Assembly (NCBI RefSeq): GCF_019720895.1
Contig: NZ_JAHKSH010000003.1
Coordinates: forward strand, 1-64,000
Origin: Microbacterium salitolerans
Lineage (GTDB): Bacteria; Actinomycetota; Actinomycetes; Actinomycetales; Microbacteriaceae
DNA: 64,000 nucleotides
Direction of reading: 5' to 3'
In this document: piece after piece, positions 39,092-47,945 of the stretch
How the letters are laid out: every line of letters starts with the position of its first letter
How positions within the stretch are numbered: position 1 is the stretch's first letter
The notes under the pieces: generated by a model
Databases searched by the model: none
Seen by the model: the letters and a program-made list of their open reading frames with translations, nothing else
What the model was told of the DNA's origin: nothing
Program-made: the position numbers and the translations under genes

Positions 39092-40006
39092 GTGGGAGAT
39101 ACGCTGGCGGGGTTTGCGATCATTCTGGCTGTTATCGCTACGGGGTACGTGATCGGCCGCACTAGTCTCATTGGTTCGCATGGCGCCGTCGTCTTGTCGA
39201 AATTGACCTTCACGGTCTTCACACCCTGCTTGCTCATCACGGTGCTGTCGGCGGCAGATGTACGCGTGCTGTTCTCAGCGGCGTTACTGACGTCGGCTGC
39301 AGCTGCAATCATCTGCGCGGCGCTCTTCGCAGTCATCGCGCGGACGCTTCTGCGACGCAGCATCAGCGAGACGGTAATCGGCGCACTGTCGTCCAGCTAC
39401 GTGAACGGTGGGTATCTCGGGCTCGCGCTGGCTGTTTACATCTTGGGGGACGCAGCATACTCCGCTCCCATTGTTCTGCTCCAGGTCCTAGTCCTCGCCC
39501 CGATCGCGTTGACCATTCTCGACATCGTGGCAAGTGGGGAAGCGCGGCTCGGACGGATCCTGTTGCAGCCGGTAACTAATCCGATCGTAATCGCATCGGC
39601 AGTCGGCGTTCTCATTGCTCTGAGCGGGCTCGAGATCCCGCCTGCCGTGATGGAACCGTTTGAGCTCGTTGGTGCCGCGGCAGTGCCCTCCGTGTTGATC
39701 GGATTCGGAATCTCCTTGTGTGGGCGACGCGTGCTCGCGCCGGAAACGAACCGACGAGACGTTATTCTCGCGTCCGCGATCAAGCTCGTCGTGATGCCTT
39801 TCGTGGCGTGGGCGATTGGTTCAGTGCTCTCTCTTCCACCCGATGTGCTCCGTGCAGTGGTCGTGATGGCGGCGCTCCCGGTTGCTCAGAACGTTCTCAA
39901 CTATGCCCAGCGTTATGACGCATCAGTCGTACTCGCGCGCGACACGATCTTCATCACTACGCTTGGCTCAATCCCAATCCTGGTACTTTCGTCGGTCTTG
40001 CAATGA
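39092..40006 (+). CDS. AEC-family permease (auxin efflux carrier type)
   Basis: 304 aa, GTG 39092. Ten hydrophobic segments in two five-helix bundles; opens FAIILAVIATGYVIGRTSLI and ends in VLARDTIFITTLGSIPILVL, the usual AEC C-terminus, with PVAQNVLNYAQRYD in the last loop. Bacterial members export or import malate, malonate or related acids; substrate unknown. Stands alone; overlaps no operon. Lower GC and few GGATCC sites (one, at 39555). Confidence 0.88.
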   Translation: MGDTLAGFAIILAVIATGYVIGRTSLIGSHGAVVLSKLTFTVFTPCLLITVLSAADVRVLFSAALLTSAAAAIICAALFAVIARTLLRRSISETVIGALSSSYVNGGYLGLALAVYILGDAAYSAPIVLLQVLVLAPIALTILDIVASGEARLGRILLQPVTNPIVIASAVGVLIALSGLEIPPAVMEPFELVGAAAVPSVLIGFGISLCGRRVLAPETNRRDVILASAIKLVVMPFVAWAIGSVLSLPPDVLRAVVVMAALPVAQNVLNYAQRYDASVVLARDTIFITTLGSIPILVLSSVLQ

Positions 40007-40064
40007 CGCAACCTACTGCGGACACCCGCTACCTGTTGACGCGCATTGCTGGAAACGATGGCGA

Positions 40065-40425
40065 GCTCGAGAAGGTGTCGACGCTGCGAGACGGAGAGCG
40101 TCGGTTGCTTCCCGTGTAGCCGGCCCTTCGCGATCCCCTGAAGGGTGCGCATGCCGATCAGGTCCGCTTCGAACTCCGCCACCATCCCGATCACGTTGAA
40201 GAATAGGTGACCGACAGGGCCGGTCGGGTCATAGAGGCTGCCGCCAAAAGACTGAGCGAGGCGCCCTTACGTGTGAGTTCGTCAGCGATGTGGCGGGCGT
40301 CGGAATGGAACCGGGCGAGCCGGTCAAGTTTGGTGACGATGAGGGTGTCCCCTTTGCGCACGGCGGCCAATGCTTCTCGCAGGCCCGGCCGCGCTCGGTT
40401 GGTGAATCGTCCTGGGTTCGGTGGA
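40065..40425 (-). pseudogene. serine resolvase/invertase, broken
   Basis: On the minus strand: NRARPGLREALAAVRKGDTLIVTKLDRLAR, HIADELTRKGASLS, then a one-base frameshift to FGGSLYDPTGPVGHLFFNVIGMVAEFEADLI and GRLHGKQPTLS. This is the resolvase catalytic domain and hinge. The N-terminus with the active-site serine and the C-terminal HTH are gone or scrambled. Adjacent to the AEC gene, convergent with it. Confidence 0.85.
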
Positions 40426-40793
40426 GTCGCCTGAGCTTGGGAACGAGGATGGGCGCATGCCGATGGAGCAAAGTGCGGGGGAGCCGACGACGAGGCGGTG
40501 CTCCGATCAGGAGAAGGCTGCCGCGTTCGCGGTCGTACGCCACCGTGCCTCCCAAGACTATGCAGACCGCATGAGGAGCGCTCCGGAGCCTCCGCGCGAT
40601 CAGCCGACTCGACCCCGCGCCCACCGGTCCCACAGCCCATCCTCCAACTCGCTCGTGACATCACCCGCGCCTCCGGATCAATCCTTCCGGAACGGTGCAT
40701 CGACCGGTTGAGACCGCCATCACTTCCGGCGGGGTGGTTGTTGCGACTTGCTAACACGGGCGCTGCAGGGCGCACGTTGGTATTGTCGGTCGC
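40426..40793. other. remnant region, possible IS3 OrfA start
   Basis: At 40457 an ATG-started frame reads MEQSAGEPTTRRCSDQEKAAAFAVVRHRA, resembling the start of some IS3 OrfA proteins (RRYTxxEKAAAVRMVRxLRA) but losing similarity after about 30 codons. The rest holds no gene I can support. Confidence 0.35.
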
Positions 40794-41621
40794 ATGCGCG
40801 CGAGTATTCTCCTGCATTTTCATCCTGATTGGCCGTACCGCGGCGCGGCTGTGATTGAGGCGATGGTATCGAGCGGTCGATATCTCTCGCAGTTCCGAAC
40901 GGGCACGTCGAACGGTGGCCTCACTGCCCATCGGGGTGGGGACCGTTGGATTTGGGAAAGTCGTCTATTCAACGGCCGCTACGACTCTGCGCCCGCTGAC
41001 GCCCGCCCCGTCTACGGCGCACTGGACCTCGGTGACGCGTACGGCTCTGCCACGCGTTTCGGTTCGGCGTTTGTTCGTCTCCGCCCGGGACTATCGGAAA
41101 TGGCGACCTACTGCTATCCGGATTCGGTATTCGAGCCCGAGAGAATCGCGCGCATCGAGGAAGTGCCTACCTTGGTGGAGAGAATGCTGTCCGAGGAAAA
41201 GGATCCGTTGGATAGGTATGTCGAAGCGCATGTCCATGGGGGCGTCGATTTCGCGACTGACGTGGAAGCGATCGTTCTCGATCCTTGCTATCAAGACACG
41301 TTCGTCCACGCCGCCGCATCCCTCCTCTCTGAGGTCGAGTTCCATCCCGGTTTCAGCGTCGAGACCGGGGACCTCGACTCCGCCTACCGCGGCGCGGAAT
41401 ACTCGGATCTGGCCGCGACCTTGGCTGGGACGCTTGAGCCCGACATTCTGGGTTCCGCGGCACGCTCCGGGCGACATGACCTGCAATCGCTCAAGAGGGT
41501 CTGGCACCTCCTAGCAAGATATGGTCGACGGGCGGACCCCATCGACATAAGCCAAGCTCTTGCCACGTCACACCGGTTAGAGCAGCTGAAAAAGACAATG
41601 ATGAAGGACCCTACGCCGTAA
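40794..41621 (+). CDS. DUF3626 domain protein
   Basis: 275 aa. Contains SILLHFHPDWPYRGAAVIEAM, SQFRTGTSNGGLTAHRGGDRWIWESRLFNGRY, YGALDLGDAYGSATRFGSAFVRLRP and VEAHVHGGVDFATDVEAIVLDPCYQDT, the hallmarks of DUF3626, which is thought to be related to toxins of the ADP-ribosyl or zinc hydrolase-like type but has no proven role. The conserved His/Asp/Glu residues (HGGVDF, DP) suggest an enzyme. It stands alone in the island with no partner gene. Confidence 0.85.
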   Translation: MRASILLHFHPDWPYRGAAVIEAMVSSGRYLSQFRTGTSNGGLTAHRGGDRWIWESRLFNGRYDSAPADARPVYGALDLGDAYGSATRFGSAFVRLRPGLSEMATYCYPDSVFEPERIARIEEVPTLVERMLSEEKDPLDRYVEAHVHGGVDFATDVEAIVLDPCYQDTFVHAAASLLSEVEFHPGFSVETGDLDSAYRGAEYSDLAATLAGTLEPDILGSAARSGRHDLQSLKRVWHLLARYGRRADPIDISQALATSHRLEQLKKTMMKDPTP

Positions 41622-41702
41622 AAATCGTCATCGGCTAGGAGGTCCGGGTCAGTGACCCGAGTTCACCGCGAATCGGTGGGCCAACGAGATGATGGCTCGC
41701 GC

Positions 41703-42476
41703 TCACAAGCGCAGGATACGTGCCGTGGTGTCATCGGCGGGATAGAAGGACTCGATACGCAGTTCGTCGACGGTGATGTCGAGTGCGGACTCGACGGCTG
41801 CGGACATGCTGAAGAAGCGCAAGGGCTGGCCCGCGATCTCAAGCTCGAGCGCAATGACGACATCCGTGGCCGCCGGTCGCCCCACGTCATCGCCAGGGTA
41901 GGCTGCCGCCTCCTCGGCCAGGCGAAGAAGGCGGTCGTCGCCGGTGCGATCGGCACGAGCGCGCACCTGACCGATGAGATGGGTTCGCCATTGGTCAAGG
42001 TTGCGGATCCGCGGCGCGAGCCCCTCCGGGTGCAGCGACAGGCGCACGGCGTTGACCGGGGGCTCGAGCAGGTGCGGTGCGCATCCCTCGAGCAGTACAT
42101 CGGTCGCGCTATTGCGATCGACGATGTCCCACCAGCGGTCGAGCACCAGTGCGGGGTAGGGCGCATGGGCGTCGAGGATTCTCCGGAACGCGGAGCTCAC
42201 CGAGCGAAGTTCCGGCGCGTTCATCGCTCGCTCTGGATGCGCCGGCGCAAACCCTGCAGTGAGAAGGAGCTGGTTGCGCTCGCGGAGCGGTATGTCGAGG
42301 TGCGTCGAGAGCCGATCGACCATCTCTCGGGTGGGCTTCGACCTGCCGGTCTCGACGAAGCTGAGGTGCCGGGTGGAGACGTCTGCGCGGGCGGAGAGCT
42401 CGAGCTGGCTGAGGCGTCTCCGCTCACGCCAGCCACGCAACAGGGCCCCGAAGTCGCCGGCGTGGATCACGGTCAT
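41703..42476 (-). CDS. XRE-family regulator with MmyB-like ligand domain
   Basis: 257 aa. N-terminal helix-turn-helix (LLRGWRERRRLSQLELSARADVSTRHLSFVETGRSKPTREMV) and a C-terminal MmyB-like domain (FRRILDAHAPYPALVLDRWWDIVDRN, then LSLHPEGLAPRIRNLDQWRTHL) that binds fatty acids or similar ligands in related proteins. Divergent from the SnoaL-like gene with a perfect palindrome between; likely represses that gene. Confidence 0.93.
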   Translation of the reverse strand: MTVIHAGDFGALLRGWRERRRLSQLELSARADVSTRHLSFVETGRSKPTREMVDRLSTHLDIPLRERNQLLLTAGFAPAHPERAMNAPELRSVSSAFRRILDAHAPYPALVLDRWWDIVDRNSATDVLLEGCAPHLLEPPVNAVRLSLHPEGLAPRIRNLDQWRTHLIGQVRARADRTGDDRLLRLAEEAAAYPGDDVGRPAATDVVIALELEIAGQPLRFFSMSAAVESALDITVDELRIESFYPADDTTARILRL

Positions 42477-42511
42477 GACTCTCGACCCTAGCTAGCGGCA
42501 CTGACTGGCCC

Positions 42512-42530
42512 GATTACCTCTGAGGTAATC
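42512..42530. promoter_or_regulatory. operator palindrome between the XRE and SnoaL genes
   Basis: GATTACCTCTGAGGTAATC, a perfect 9-bp inverted repeat around one T, 36 bp upstream of the regulator and 76 bp upstream of the SnoaL gene. The GATTACCTC-N-GAGGTAATC form resembles the operators of MmyB-type SDR-linked regulators. Confidence 0.85.
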
Positions 42531-42606
42531 GACACGACTATCTGTCCGCGCCCACCATGGTTCCACCGCGGCACTTCCGCTGCGGCCGATACCGAAAGGC
42601 CTCGAC

Positions 42607-42960
42607 ATGACCACCATCGCCGACCGTTATTTGCAGACTTGGAACGCCTCGGAGACGAACGCACGTGATCGCCTCCTCTCCGAGCATTGGACGGAAGCCG
42701 CCACGTACACGGACCCTATGGTCGATGTCGCGGGACGAGACCAGATCTCGGCCACGATTGGTGCCGTGCGAGAGCAGTTCCCGGGGTTCGAGTTCACGCT
42801 CATAGGCCAACCCGACGCACATCACAACTTCACCCGCTTTCAGTGGGGGCTTGGCCCCACTGGCGCCGAGCCGATCGTGATCGGCTTCGACATCGTCGTC
42901 AGCGACGAGCAGGACCGCATCCAACAGGTCATCGGATTCCTCGACAAGGTGCCGGCGTAA
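42607..42960 (+). CDS. SnoaL-like (NTF2-fold) protein
   Basis: 117 aa. IADRYLQTWNASETNARDRLLSEHW, TYTDPMVDVAGRDQISATIGAVREQFPGFEF and the closing IGFDIVVSDEQDRIQQVIGFLDKVP are typical of SnoaL-like polyketide-cyclase-fold proteins (small, cone-shaped, binding hydrophobic ligands or acting as isomerases). Catalytic residues cannot be assigned. Controlled by the divergent XRE-MmyB regulator (inference). Confidence 0.9.
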   Translation: MTTIADRYLQTWNASETNARDRLLSEHWTEAATYTDPMVDVAGRDQISATIGAVREQFPGFEFTLIGQPDAHHNFTRFQWGLGPTGAEPIVIGFDIVVSDEQDRIQQVIGFLDKVPA

Positions 42961-42967
42961 CCCTCAT

Positions 42968-43009
42968 GGCCGCGCTCACGGAACCCTGACAGGTTCCGTG
43001 AGCGCGGCC
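42968..43009. terminator. hairpin terminator after the SnoaL gene
   Basis: Perfect 18-bp stem (42968-42985 with 42992-43009), loop CTGACA, 7 bp beyond the stop codon. Confidence 0.9.
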
Positions 43010-43239
43010 GACTTCGGAAGTGCTAGCCACTCTGCGCCAGCTCGCACAAGGCCGTTCCAGGGGCGCTGCATCAGTGGCCCTCCGTAATGGCTTGGACCTC
43101 CCACGACGACCGATCCGCCGACTTCTGGATGGGCTCGAGCGTTACAACCGGGACCCGTGCCACCTCGGCAAGTCCGCATCGATCGCTCAACAACGGTCCA
43201 GGTCATTACGCCCGGCGCCCCAGCGCTGGGCGAGGAGAG

Positions 43240-43908
43240 TCAGTCAACGATCTCGTCTGTCAGTAGTCTCGCGACGACGGGGGCGAGTGCGAGCCCCAAT
43301 GCGTGATGCTGATCCGCATCGAGATGCACACCGTCTTGTGTGCTGCTGGTGGTTACAGTATTCGAGTCGAAGAAGGCGCAGCCGGCGTCTTCGCTGACCT
43401 GGCGAATCGCTTGTGCGAGGCCTCGGGATGCCACGTCCCCGCCCTCGAACTTTGGGCCGATCGGCCCTCGAGGGTTATCCAGCTGTGGTGGCGCAATGAC
43501 GAGAATCGGCGGGACCGGTATTCCGGGCTCGACTGGCGCTGTTCGGATTGCGTTGATGAGTGCTGCAATGCCAGTCGCGGAGTGCCAGGGCTTGTTCTGG
43601 TGCATGGACTGGAAGTCGTTGGTGCCGAGTAGGAGAATCACGAGGTCGAGTGGCGATTGTGCTTCGATGACCTGCTGGATCCCGCTGAGCGCGTTCCGTC
43701 CAGGCTTGAACGGGTCGTCGAAGGCTGTACGACGCCCGTTGAGACAGTCTTCCGTCAGCCTAATACGGCCGTGGTCCTCGGCGGTGTTGAGTGCGGCGTG
43801 CAGAACTCCAGGCCAGCGCCCTTCGAAGGCGAGTCGCTGCCGAGTCGTCGGGACTATGCCCCAGGTCAGTGAGTCTGAGTAGACAAGGATGTGCTTTGTC
43901 ATTGGCAT
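43240..43908 (-). CDS. SGNH/GDSL-family hydrolase (arylesterase-like)
   Basis: 222 aa, ATG 43908 with AAAGGA 5 bp upstream. Block I ILVYSDSLTWGIVP (GDS replaced by SDS, the Ser being nucleophilic), block III LGTNDFQSMHQ and block V DGVHLDADQHHALGLAL (catalytic Asp-x-x-His). This is the TesA/arylesterase-like SGNH branch with the TWG signature, esterase on small acyl substrates. No signal peptide; cytoplasmic. Stands alone. Confidence 0.92.
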   Translation of the reverse strand: MPMTKHILVYSDSLTWGIVPTTRQRLAFEGRWPGVLHAALNTAEDHGRIRLTEDCLNGRRTAFDDPFKPGRNALSGIQQVIEAQSPLDLVILLLGTNDFQSMHQNKPWHSATGIAALINAIRTAPVEPGIPVPPILVIAPPQLDNPRGPIGPKFEGGDVASRGLAQAIRQVSEDAGCAFFDSNTVTTSSTQDGVHLDADQHHALGLALAPVVARLLTDEIVD

Positions 43909-44028
43909 GTGGATCCTTTACTTTTCTGTTGCCTTGCAGTCGTTCTCGTTGTGGTGCTCGATCGGCGGTACGCAGGCGGAACGGGCGAACGCTCGCCGTC
44001 ATTTTCTTGCCACTTCTGGTTCATGTCT

Positions 44029-44556
44029 TCACGGCTCGGGAAGGAGGATCGTGGCGAGGCTCACTCGTCGTCGCCCGTCCTCTCGTTCCGTCATATAGGG
44101 GGCGAGTAACTCGCCAAGGCCAGCCTGGATCGTGGCGAGATCCTTCGTGCTCACGTAGAGGAGCGTTCGGGCGAATCCGACGAGTTCGCGAGTTTGGGGC
44201 GAGTCTGCACCGAGGAAGCGGTCGAAGTCACCTGTGACGTCTCCGAGGAAGGTGAGGAACGCGGATCGGAGCTGAGCGCTGCTCATCGCGGACAGCTCGG
44301 CATGGTCGATGGCGGCCATTCGGTCCCCCAGTGCCAAGGTTCGCTCGATGGCGCCTCGGGATCGGCGCTCATCGACCACCGCGATGACTTCGGCGTCGAG
44401 CAACGCGCCGACGTGGCGATAGAGCGTGGCCTGCGGGATATCGGGGAGAGCCTCGCGCAACTGCGCGGTCGTTCGGTTGCGCCCGCCGAGCTGCTGGATG
44501 ATTCGCAGCCGGACAGGGTGCAACACGACGTCCGCCAGAGCCGGTTTGTCGGTCAC
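44029..44556 (-). CDS. ArsR-type winged-helix regulator
   Basis: 175 aa from GTG 44556. HTH region ADVVLHPVRLRIIQQLGGRNRTTAQLREALPDIPQATLYRHVGALLDAEVIAVV, then a helical C-terminal domain (ELVGFARTLLYVSTKDLATIQAGL). This is the helix-turn-helix plus effector layout often found beside ABC transporters. Divergent from the hypothetical-ABC operon with a palindrome between. Confidence 0.88.
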   Translation of the reverse strand: MTDKPALADVVLHPVRLRIIQQLGGRNRTTAQLREALPDIPQATLYRHVGALLDAEVIAVVDERRSRGAIERTLALGDRMAAIDHAELSAMSSAQLRSAFLTFLGDVTGDFDRFLGADSPQTRELVGFARTLLYVSTKDLATIQAGLGELLAPYMTEREDGRRRVSLATILLPEP

Positions 44557-44579
44557 CTTGACTCCTCATCATTCTCATG

Positions 44580-44595
44580 CTGATAATGTTATCAG
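44580..44595. promoter_or_regulatory. operator palindrome in front of the ABC operon
   Basis: CTGATAA-TG-TTATCAG, perfect 7-bp arms, between the ArsR-type regulator (24 bp) and the operon start (34 bp). Confidence 0.75.
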
Positions 44596-44628
44596 TTCGA
44601 TTTCATTCTAACGATCGAGGAGAGCACG

Positions 44629-44988
44629 ATGACGAACGTCACATGCGACCGAACGGGAGTGCTCGTGCAGTTCCCTGGCTGGGAGGCGGCGATGACGGGA
44701 CGCCCACAACTGCTGATTCCCCGGTCGGTGATCCGGGATGTGTCAACCGAACAGGGGTGGACCTCAGAGATGCTCGGTGTGAGATCCGGTCTCGTCGTCT
44801 CCCGCTACCGCAAGCTGGGGACGTTCCGTCACCCCTCAGGAGTGCGTCGCCTGGTGTCGATGAAGCGTGGGCACCCGCTGCTGCGGATCACCGTAGACCG
44901 GGCCGCAACGGGGTTCGACGAGGTCCTTCTGAGTACCGACGATGCAGAGTCGATTGCGGCGGAACTCCGCTCGGGCGTGCGTCCATGA
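44629..44988 (+). CDS. hypothetical protein, first gene of an ABC operon
   Basis: 119 aa, ATG 44629 with GAGGAG upstream. Beta-rich, with LVQFPGWEAAMTGRPQLLIP, VVSRYRKLGTFRHPSGVRRLVSMKRGHPLLRITVD and DDAESIAAELRS; no membrane segment. The fold may be PH-like. Its stop overlaps the ABC ATPase start (ATGA), so it is co-translated with the transporter, perhaps as a sensor or accessory. Not a recognised family. Confidence 0.8.
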   Translation: MTNVTCDRTGVLVQFPGWEAAMTGRPQLLIPRSVIRDVSTEQGWTSEMLGVRSGLVVSRYRKLGTFRHPSGVRRLVSMKRGHPLLRITVDRAATGFDEVLLSTDDAESIAAELRSGVRP

Positions 44989-45701
44989 GTGCGGCGATCG
45001 AGGCCAAGGGTCTCTCCAAGCGGTTCGGGGAGGTCGTCGCGTTGGAGGATGTCTCTTTGCGCGTCGACTTCGGTCGGGTTGTCGGCCTCCTCGGCCCCAA
45101 CGGGGCGGGCAAATCCACGCTGATGCGTGCACTGTTCGGCTTGATCCGCCCAGACGCCGGCGAGGCGCAAATCGCCGGCGTGTCTTACGCAAATCTGGTC
45201 GCGCCTACCAGAACGGTCGGCGCTGTGCTGGACATCGCCTCGGCGCATCCGCGGATGACGGCGCGCGCTCACCTTCGCACCTACGCCGCACTCGGGGGGA
45301 TCGACCGGTCTCGAGTCGACGCCGTGTTGTCGCTCGTGGAGGCAGAGTCGTACGCCGATCGCCGGATCGGCACATTCTCCACCGGTATGCGCCAGCGCCT
45401 CGCGCTGGCTACTGCAATGCTCGGAGACCCCGACATCCTTGTACTGGATGAGCCATCGAACGGCCTCGACCCGAGCGGAATCGCCTGGCTCCGGAGGTTC
45501 CTGCGCAGTTTCGCAGATGCCGGTGGGGCGGTATTGCTCTCCAGTCATGTGCTCCATGAGATCGAGCACACGATCGACGACATCATCCTCATCGATCACG
45601 GCCGCACACTTTGGGTAGGTGCCCTTGAGCAACTCGTGACGCAAGACACGCCGCTCGAGGATGCTTTCCTGCGCCTCACGCAGAAAGGAATCGTCTCGTG
45701 A
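44985..45701 (+). CDS. ABC transporter ATP-binding protein
   Basis: 238 aa. Walker A LLGPNGAGKSTLM, Q-loop region, signature FSTGMRQRLALATAM (a drug/lantibiotic-exporter form of LSGGQ), Walker B ILVLDEPSNGLDPSG and the switch His in SSHVLHE. Belongs to the BcrA/YtrB-like exporter group. Overlaps the permease start by 4 bp. Confidence 0.95.
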   Translation: MSAAIEAKGLSKRFGEVVALEDVSLRVDFGRVVGLLGPNGAGKSTLMRALFGLIRPDAGEAQIAGVSYANLVAPTRTVGAVLDIASAHPRMTARAHLRTYAALGGIDRSRVDAVLSLVEAESYADRRIGTFSTGMRQRLALATAMLGDPDILVLDEPSNGLDPSGIAWLRRFLRSFADAGGAVLLSSHVLHEIEHTIDDIILIDHGRTLWVGALEQLVTQDTPLEDAFLRLTQKGIVS

Positions 45702-46492
45702 ATGCTATCCACGGGGAAGTCGCGCGCCTGCGCGCCACCGGCCTGCCGCTGTGGTCGGCACTCATCGCGCTCGCGTGCGGAGGCGGTATGACCCTTCTCC
45801 TCGCGCTCACCGGACCGCAGAATGCCCAACCTCCCATGCCCGATATCGACACGCCTGAGGGTGTGGGGTTCGTGCTCGGGATCGGCACCGTGCTCCTCTT
45901 CGTTCCCGCGCTGATCGGGACGATCGCGATCACGAGCGAGTTCCGGCACCGCACGATCGGGACGACGTTCCTCGCCGTACCTCGGCGGGGACGAGTGCTC
46001 ACGGCCAAACTCGCCGTTTACACGGTGCTGGGCATCGTCTACGGAATAATCGTCTCGCTAGCGGCCCTGCTCGCCCTGATCAGCGCCGCCTGGATGCGCC
46101 GTCTACCGCTGGGTATAGACCCTGTGGATCTGACGCCAGCTCTCATCCAACTCGCTCTCGCCGCTGCCGTCTACATGTTGCTCGGCGTAGGAATCGGCGC
46201 GTTGGCACGTTCGCCGCTGGTCGCGGTCGGAATCGTGCTCGGCTACTTCATGTTCGTCGAGTACATCCTGATGCTGATTCCCGGCGTCAATGCTGTCTAC
46301 CCGCTCCTGCCCGGAGGTGCAACGGCGTCACTGACGAGCTTCGATTTCCTCACCGACGCGATCGCGAGCCAAACCGCGCTGACACCGGCGACGATGGCCT
46401 CACCCGTGCTTGGCGCCTATATCCTCGTGGCGTACGCAGCCGCGGCGGTGACTCTCGCTGTCCTCGTCCCTCTCCGGCGGGACCTGAGGTGA
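45698..46492 (+). CDS. ABC transporter permease (ABC-2 type)
   Basis: 264 aa with six hydrophobic segments; opening cytoplasmic region AIHGEVARLRATGLPLWSALIAL, the conserved EFRHRTIGTTFLAVPRRGRVLTAKL after the second helix (the hallmark of ABC-2 exporter permeases), and a final helix before PLRRDLR. Forms the exporter with the preceding ATPase. Substrate unknown; lipid, peptide or drug. Confidence 0.93.
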   Translation: MNAIHGEVARLRATGLPLWSALIALACGGGMTLLLALTGPQNAQPPMPDIDTPEGVGFVLGIGTVLLFVPALIGTIAITSEFRHRTIGTTFLAVPRRGRVLTAKLAVYTVLGIVYGIIVSLAALLALISAAWMRRLPLGIDPVDLTPALIQLALAAAVYMLLGVGIGALARSPLVAVGIVLGYFMFVEYILMLIPGVNAVYPLLPGGATASLTSFDFLTDAIASQTALTPATMASPVLGAYILVAYAAAAVTLAVLVPLRRDLR

Positions 46493-46721
46493 ACATACCA
46501 GCGGCTCGGTCGGCCGCGGGTATTAAGACCTGCACATCGCTCAGCTGTCAGGATCGGGTTCGCGTTGAATCAGCCCGTGCTTCCCGTCGTCCCGCGTGAC
46601 GCGAGAGTCCGCTATGCGACCGGCTCGTCTTCTGCGCGTCGGCGAATCACACATGTGAGGACGGCCGGGTCGGAATGGGCAACGCGAAAGCGCCTTGGGT
46701 GGCGGTCATGCGCTTGCCCGC

Positions 46722-47924
46722 TCAGGCGAAGTCGGGAAGATGAGGTCGGCGAGAAGCGCAGATCCAGATGATGAGGGCGAAGAGTCCGAACCCAGTTGCC
46801 AGGGCAAATGGTGCTTCCAGCCCGAAGATGGAACCGGAAGCCCCGCCGGCCAGGGCGCCGATGGCACCGGCGCCGAGGACGACCGTCCGTGACGCAGCGA
46901 TGACACGGCCGAGAAGATTCTCCGGCGTCAACCGATGGCGCAATGAGACGTTCGCAACGTTGAAGATTCCGAATCCCGCGCTGGTGACCAGCACGACGGC
47001 CACGGCGACCCAGATCGACGATGCGATGAGAAGAAGAGCCGGAGTGACTGCGGCGGCAGCAATAGCGCCGACGATCACTGTGCGGTGTCGGAGCCATCGG
47101 ATGAGGTGTTCCGCAAGCAGTGAGCCGAGCAGTCCGCCTGCGGCGCCGACCGCGAGCAAGGCACCGAAGGCGGTGGGGCCAAGCCCGAGACGGTTCTCGG
47201 CGTAGATGACGAAGATCGCGAACCAGGCGCTGTCTGCGAGCGCGACCATTGCCCCGACCATCACGAGCGAGCGGAGGGTGCGGTGTGTGAACAACCATCG
47301 CAGACCCTTCACAACTCCTGCGCTGGCGCTCTCTAGGGAAGGCTGTGGTGTAGCCCGCAGGCTCAGCGTCGGCAGACCGAGGATGAGCAGGATCGCGAAC
47401 ACCGACGCGGCACTGTTGGCGAGAAAAGGCAGCACTGCACCTGCGGCGAACAGCAGACCGCCGACCAGAGGGCCGACGAACTCGTTCGCGACGAGCTCAC
47501 CCGCCACCAACCGACCGTTCGCGCGCTCCAGCAGAGGGGTCGGTACCAGTCGCGGGACGACGCTCTGCGCGGTGGTGTCCCTCACCGTCTCCCCGACTCC
47601 GAGAAGGAAGGCGCTGACAGCGAGTACCCCGATACTGGCCATGTCGAAGGCGAACGTGATGACCAAAGCGCTCAAAACAGCGACCCTGAGGGCATCGGCA
47701 CCCACGAGAAGACGGCGCGCGTTGTAGCGGTCTGCCCACGCTCCGGCGACCAATCCTGTGACCAGCCAGGGAAGTGCAGCCGCAGCCGCCACTGCGGCGA
47801 CCAGTAAGGCATCGTCAGTGAGCGATGCCGCCACCAACGGGAACGCCGCCACCCGGATCCCGTCGCCGAGATTGACTGCCACGGTCGCCATCCAAAAGCG
47901 CCAATATTGCCGCCCCAAGGTCAT
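46722..47924 (-). CDS. MFS transporter (MFS_3/enterobactin-exporter type)
   Basis: 400 aa from ATG 47924. Twelve-helix pattern; TLGRQYWRFWMATVAVNLGDGIRVAAFPL at the start, AWADRYNARRLLVGADALRVAVL (motif A), VGETVRDTTAQSVVPRLV, and the second half with RLGLGPTAFGALLAVGAAGGLLGSLL. Exporter of macrolides or siderophores by family. A perfect CIRCE operator lies 22 bp upstream of the start, which is unusual for this family. Confidence 0.92.
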   Translation of the reverse strand: MTLGRQYWRFWMATVAVNLGDGIRVAAFPLVAASLTDDALLVAAVAAAAALPWLVTGLVAGAWADRYNARRLLVGADALRVAVLSALVITFAFDMASIGVLAVSAFLLGVGETVRDTTAQSVVPRLVPTPLLERANGRLVAGELVANEFVGPLVGGLLFAAGAVLPFLANSAASVFAILLILGLPTLSLRATPQPSLESASAGVVKGLRWLFTHRTLRSLVMVGAMVALADSAWFAIFVIYAENRLGLGPTAFGALLAVGAAGGLLGSLLAEHLIRWLRHRTVIVGAIAAAAVTPALLLIASSIWVAVAVVLVTSAGFGIFNVANVSLRHRLTPENLLGRVIAASRTVVLGAGAIGALAGGASGSIFGLEAPFALATGFGLFALIIWICASRRPHLPDFA

Positions 47925-47945
47925 TCCACCCACCGCCTCCGCTCT

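Noticed and set aside
42976-43206. Minus-strand frame of 76 codons between the terminator and the SGNH gene
   Set aside because: It starts inside the terminator hairpin, has no ribosome site and no recognisable family.
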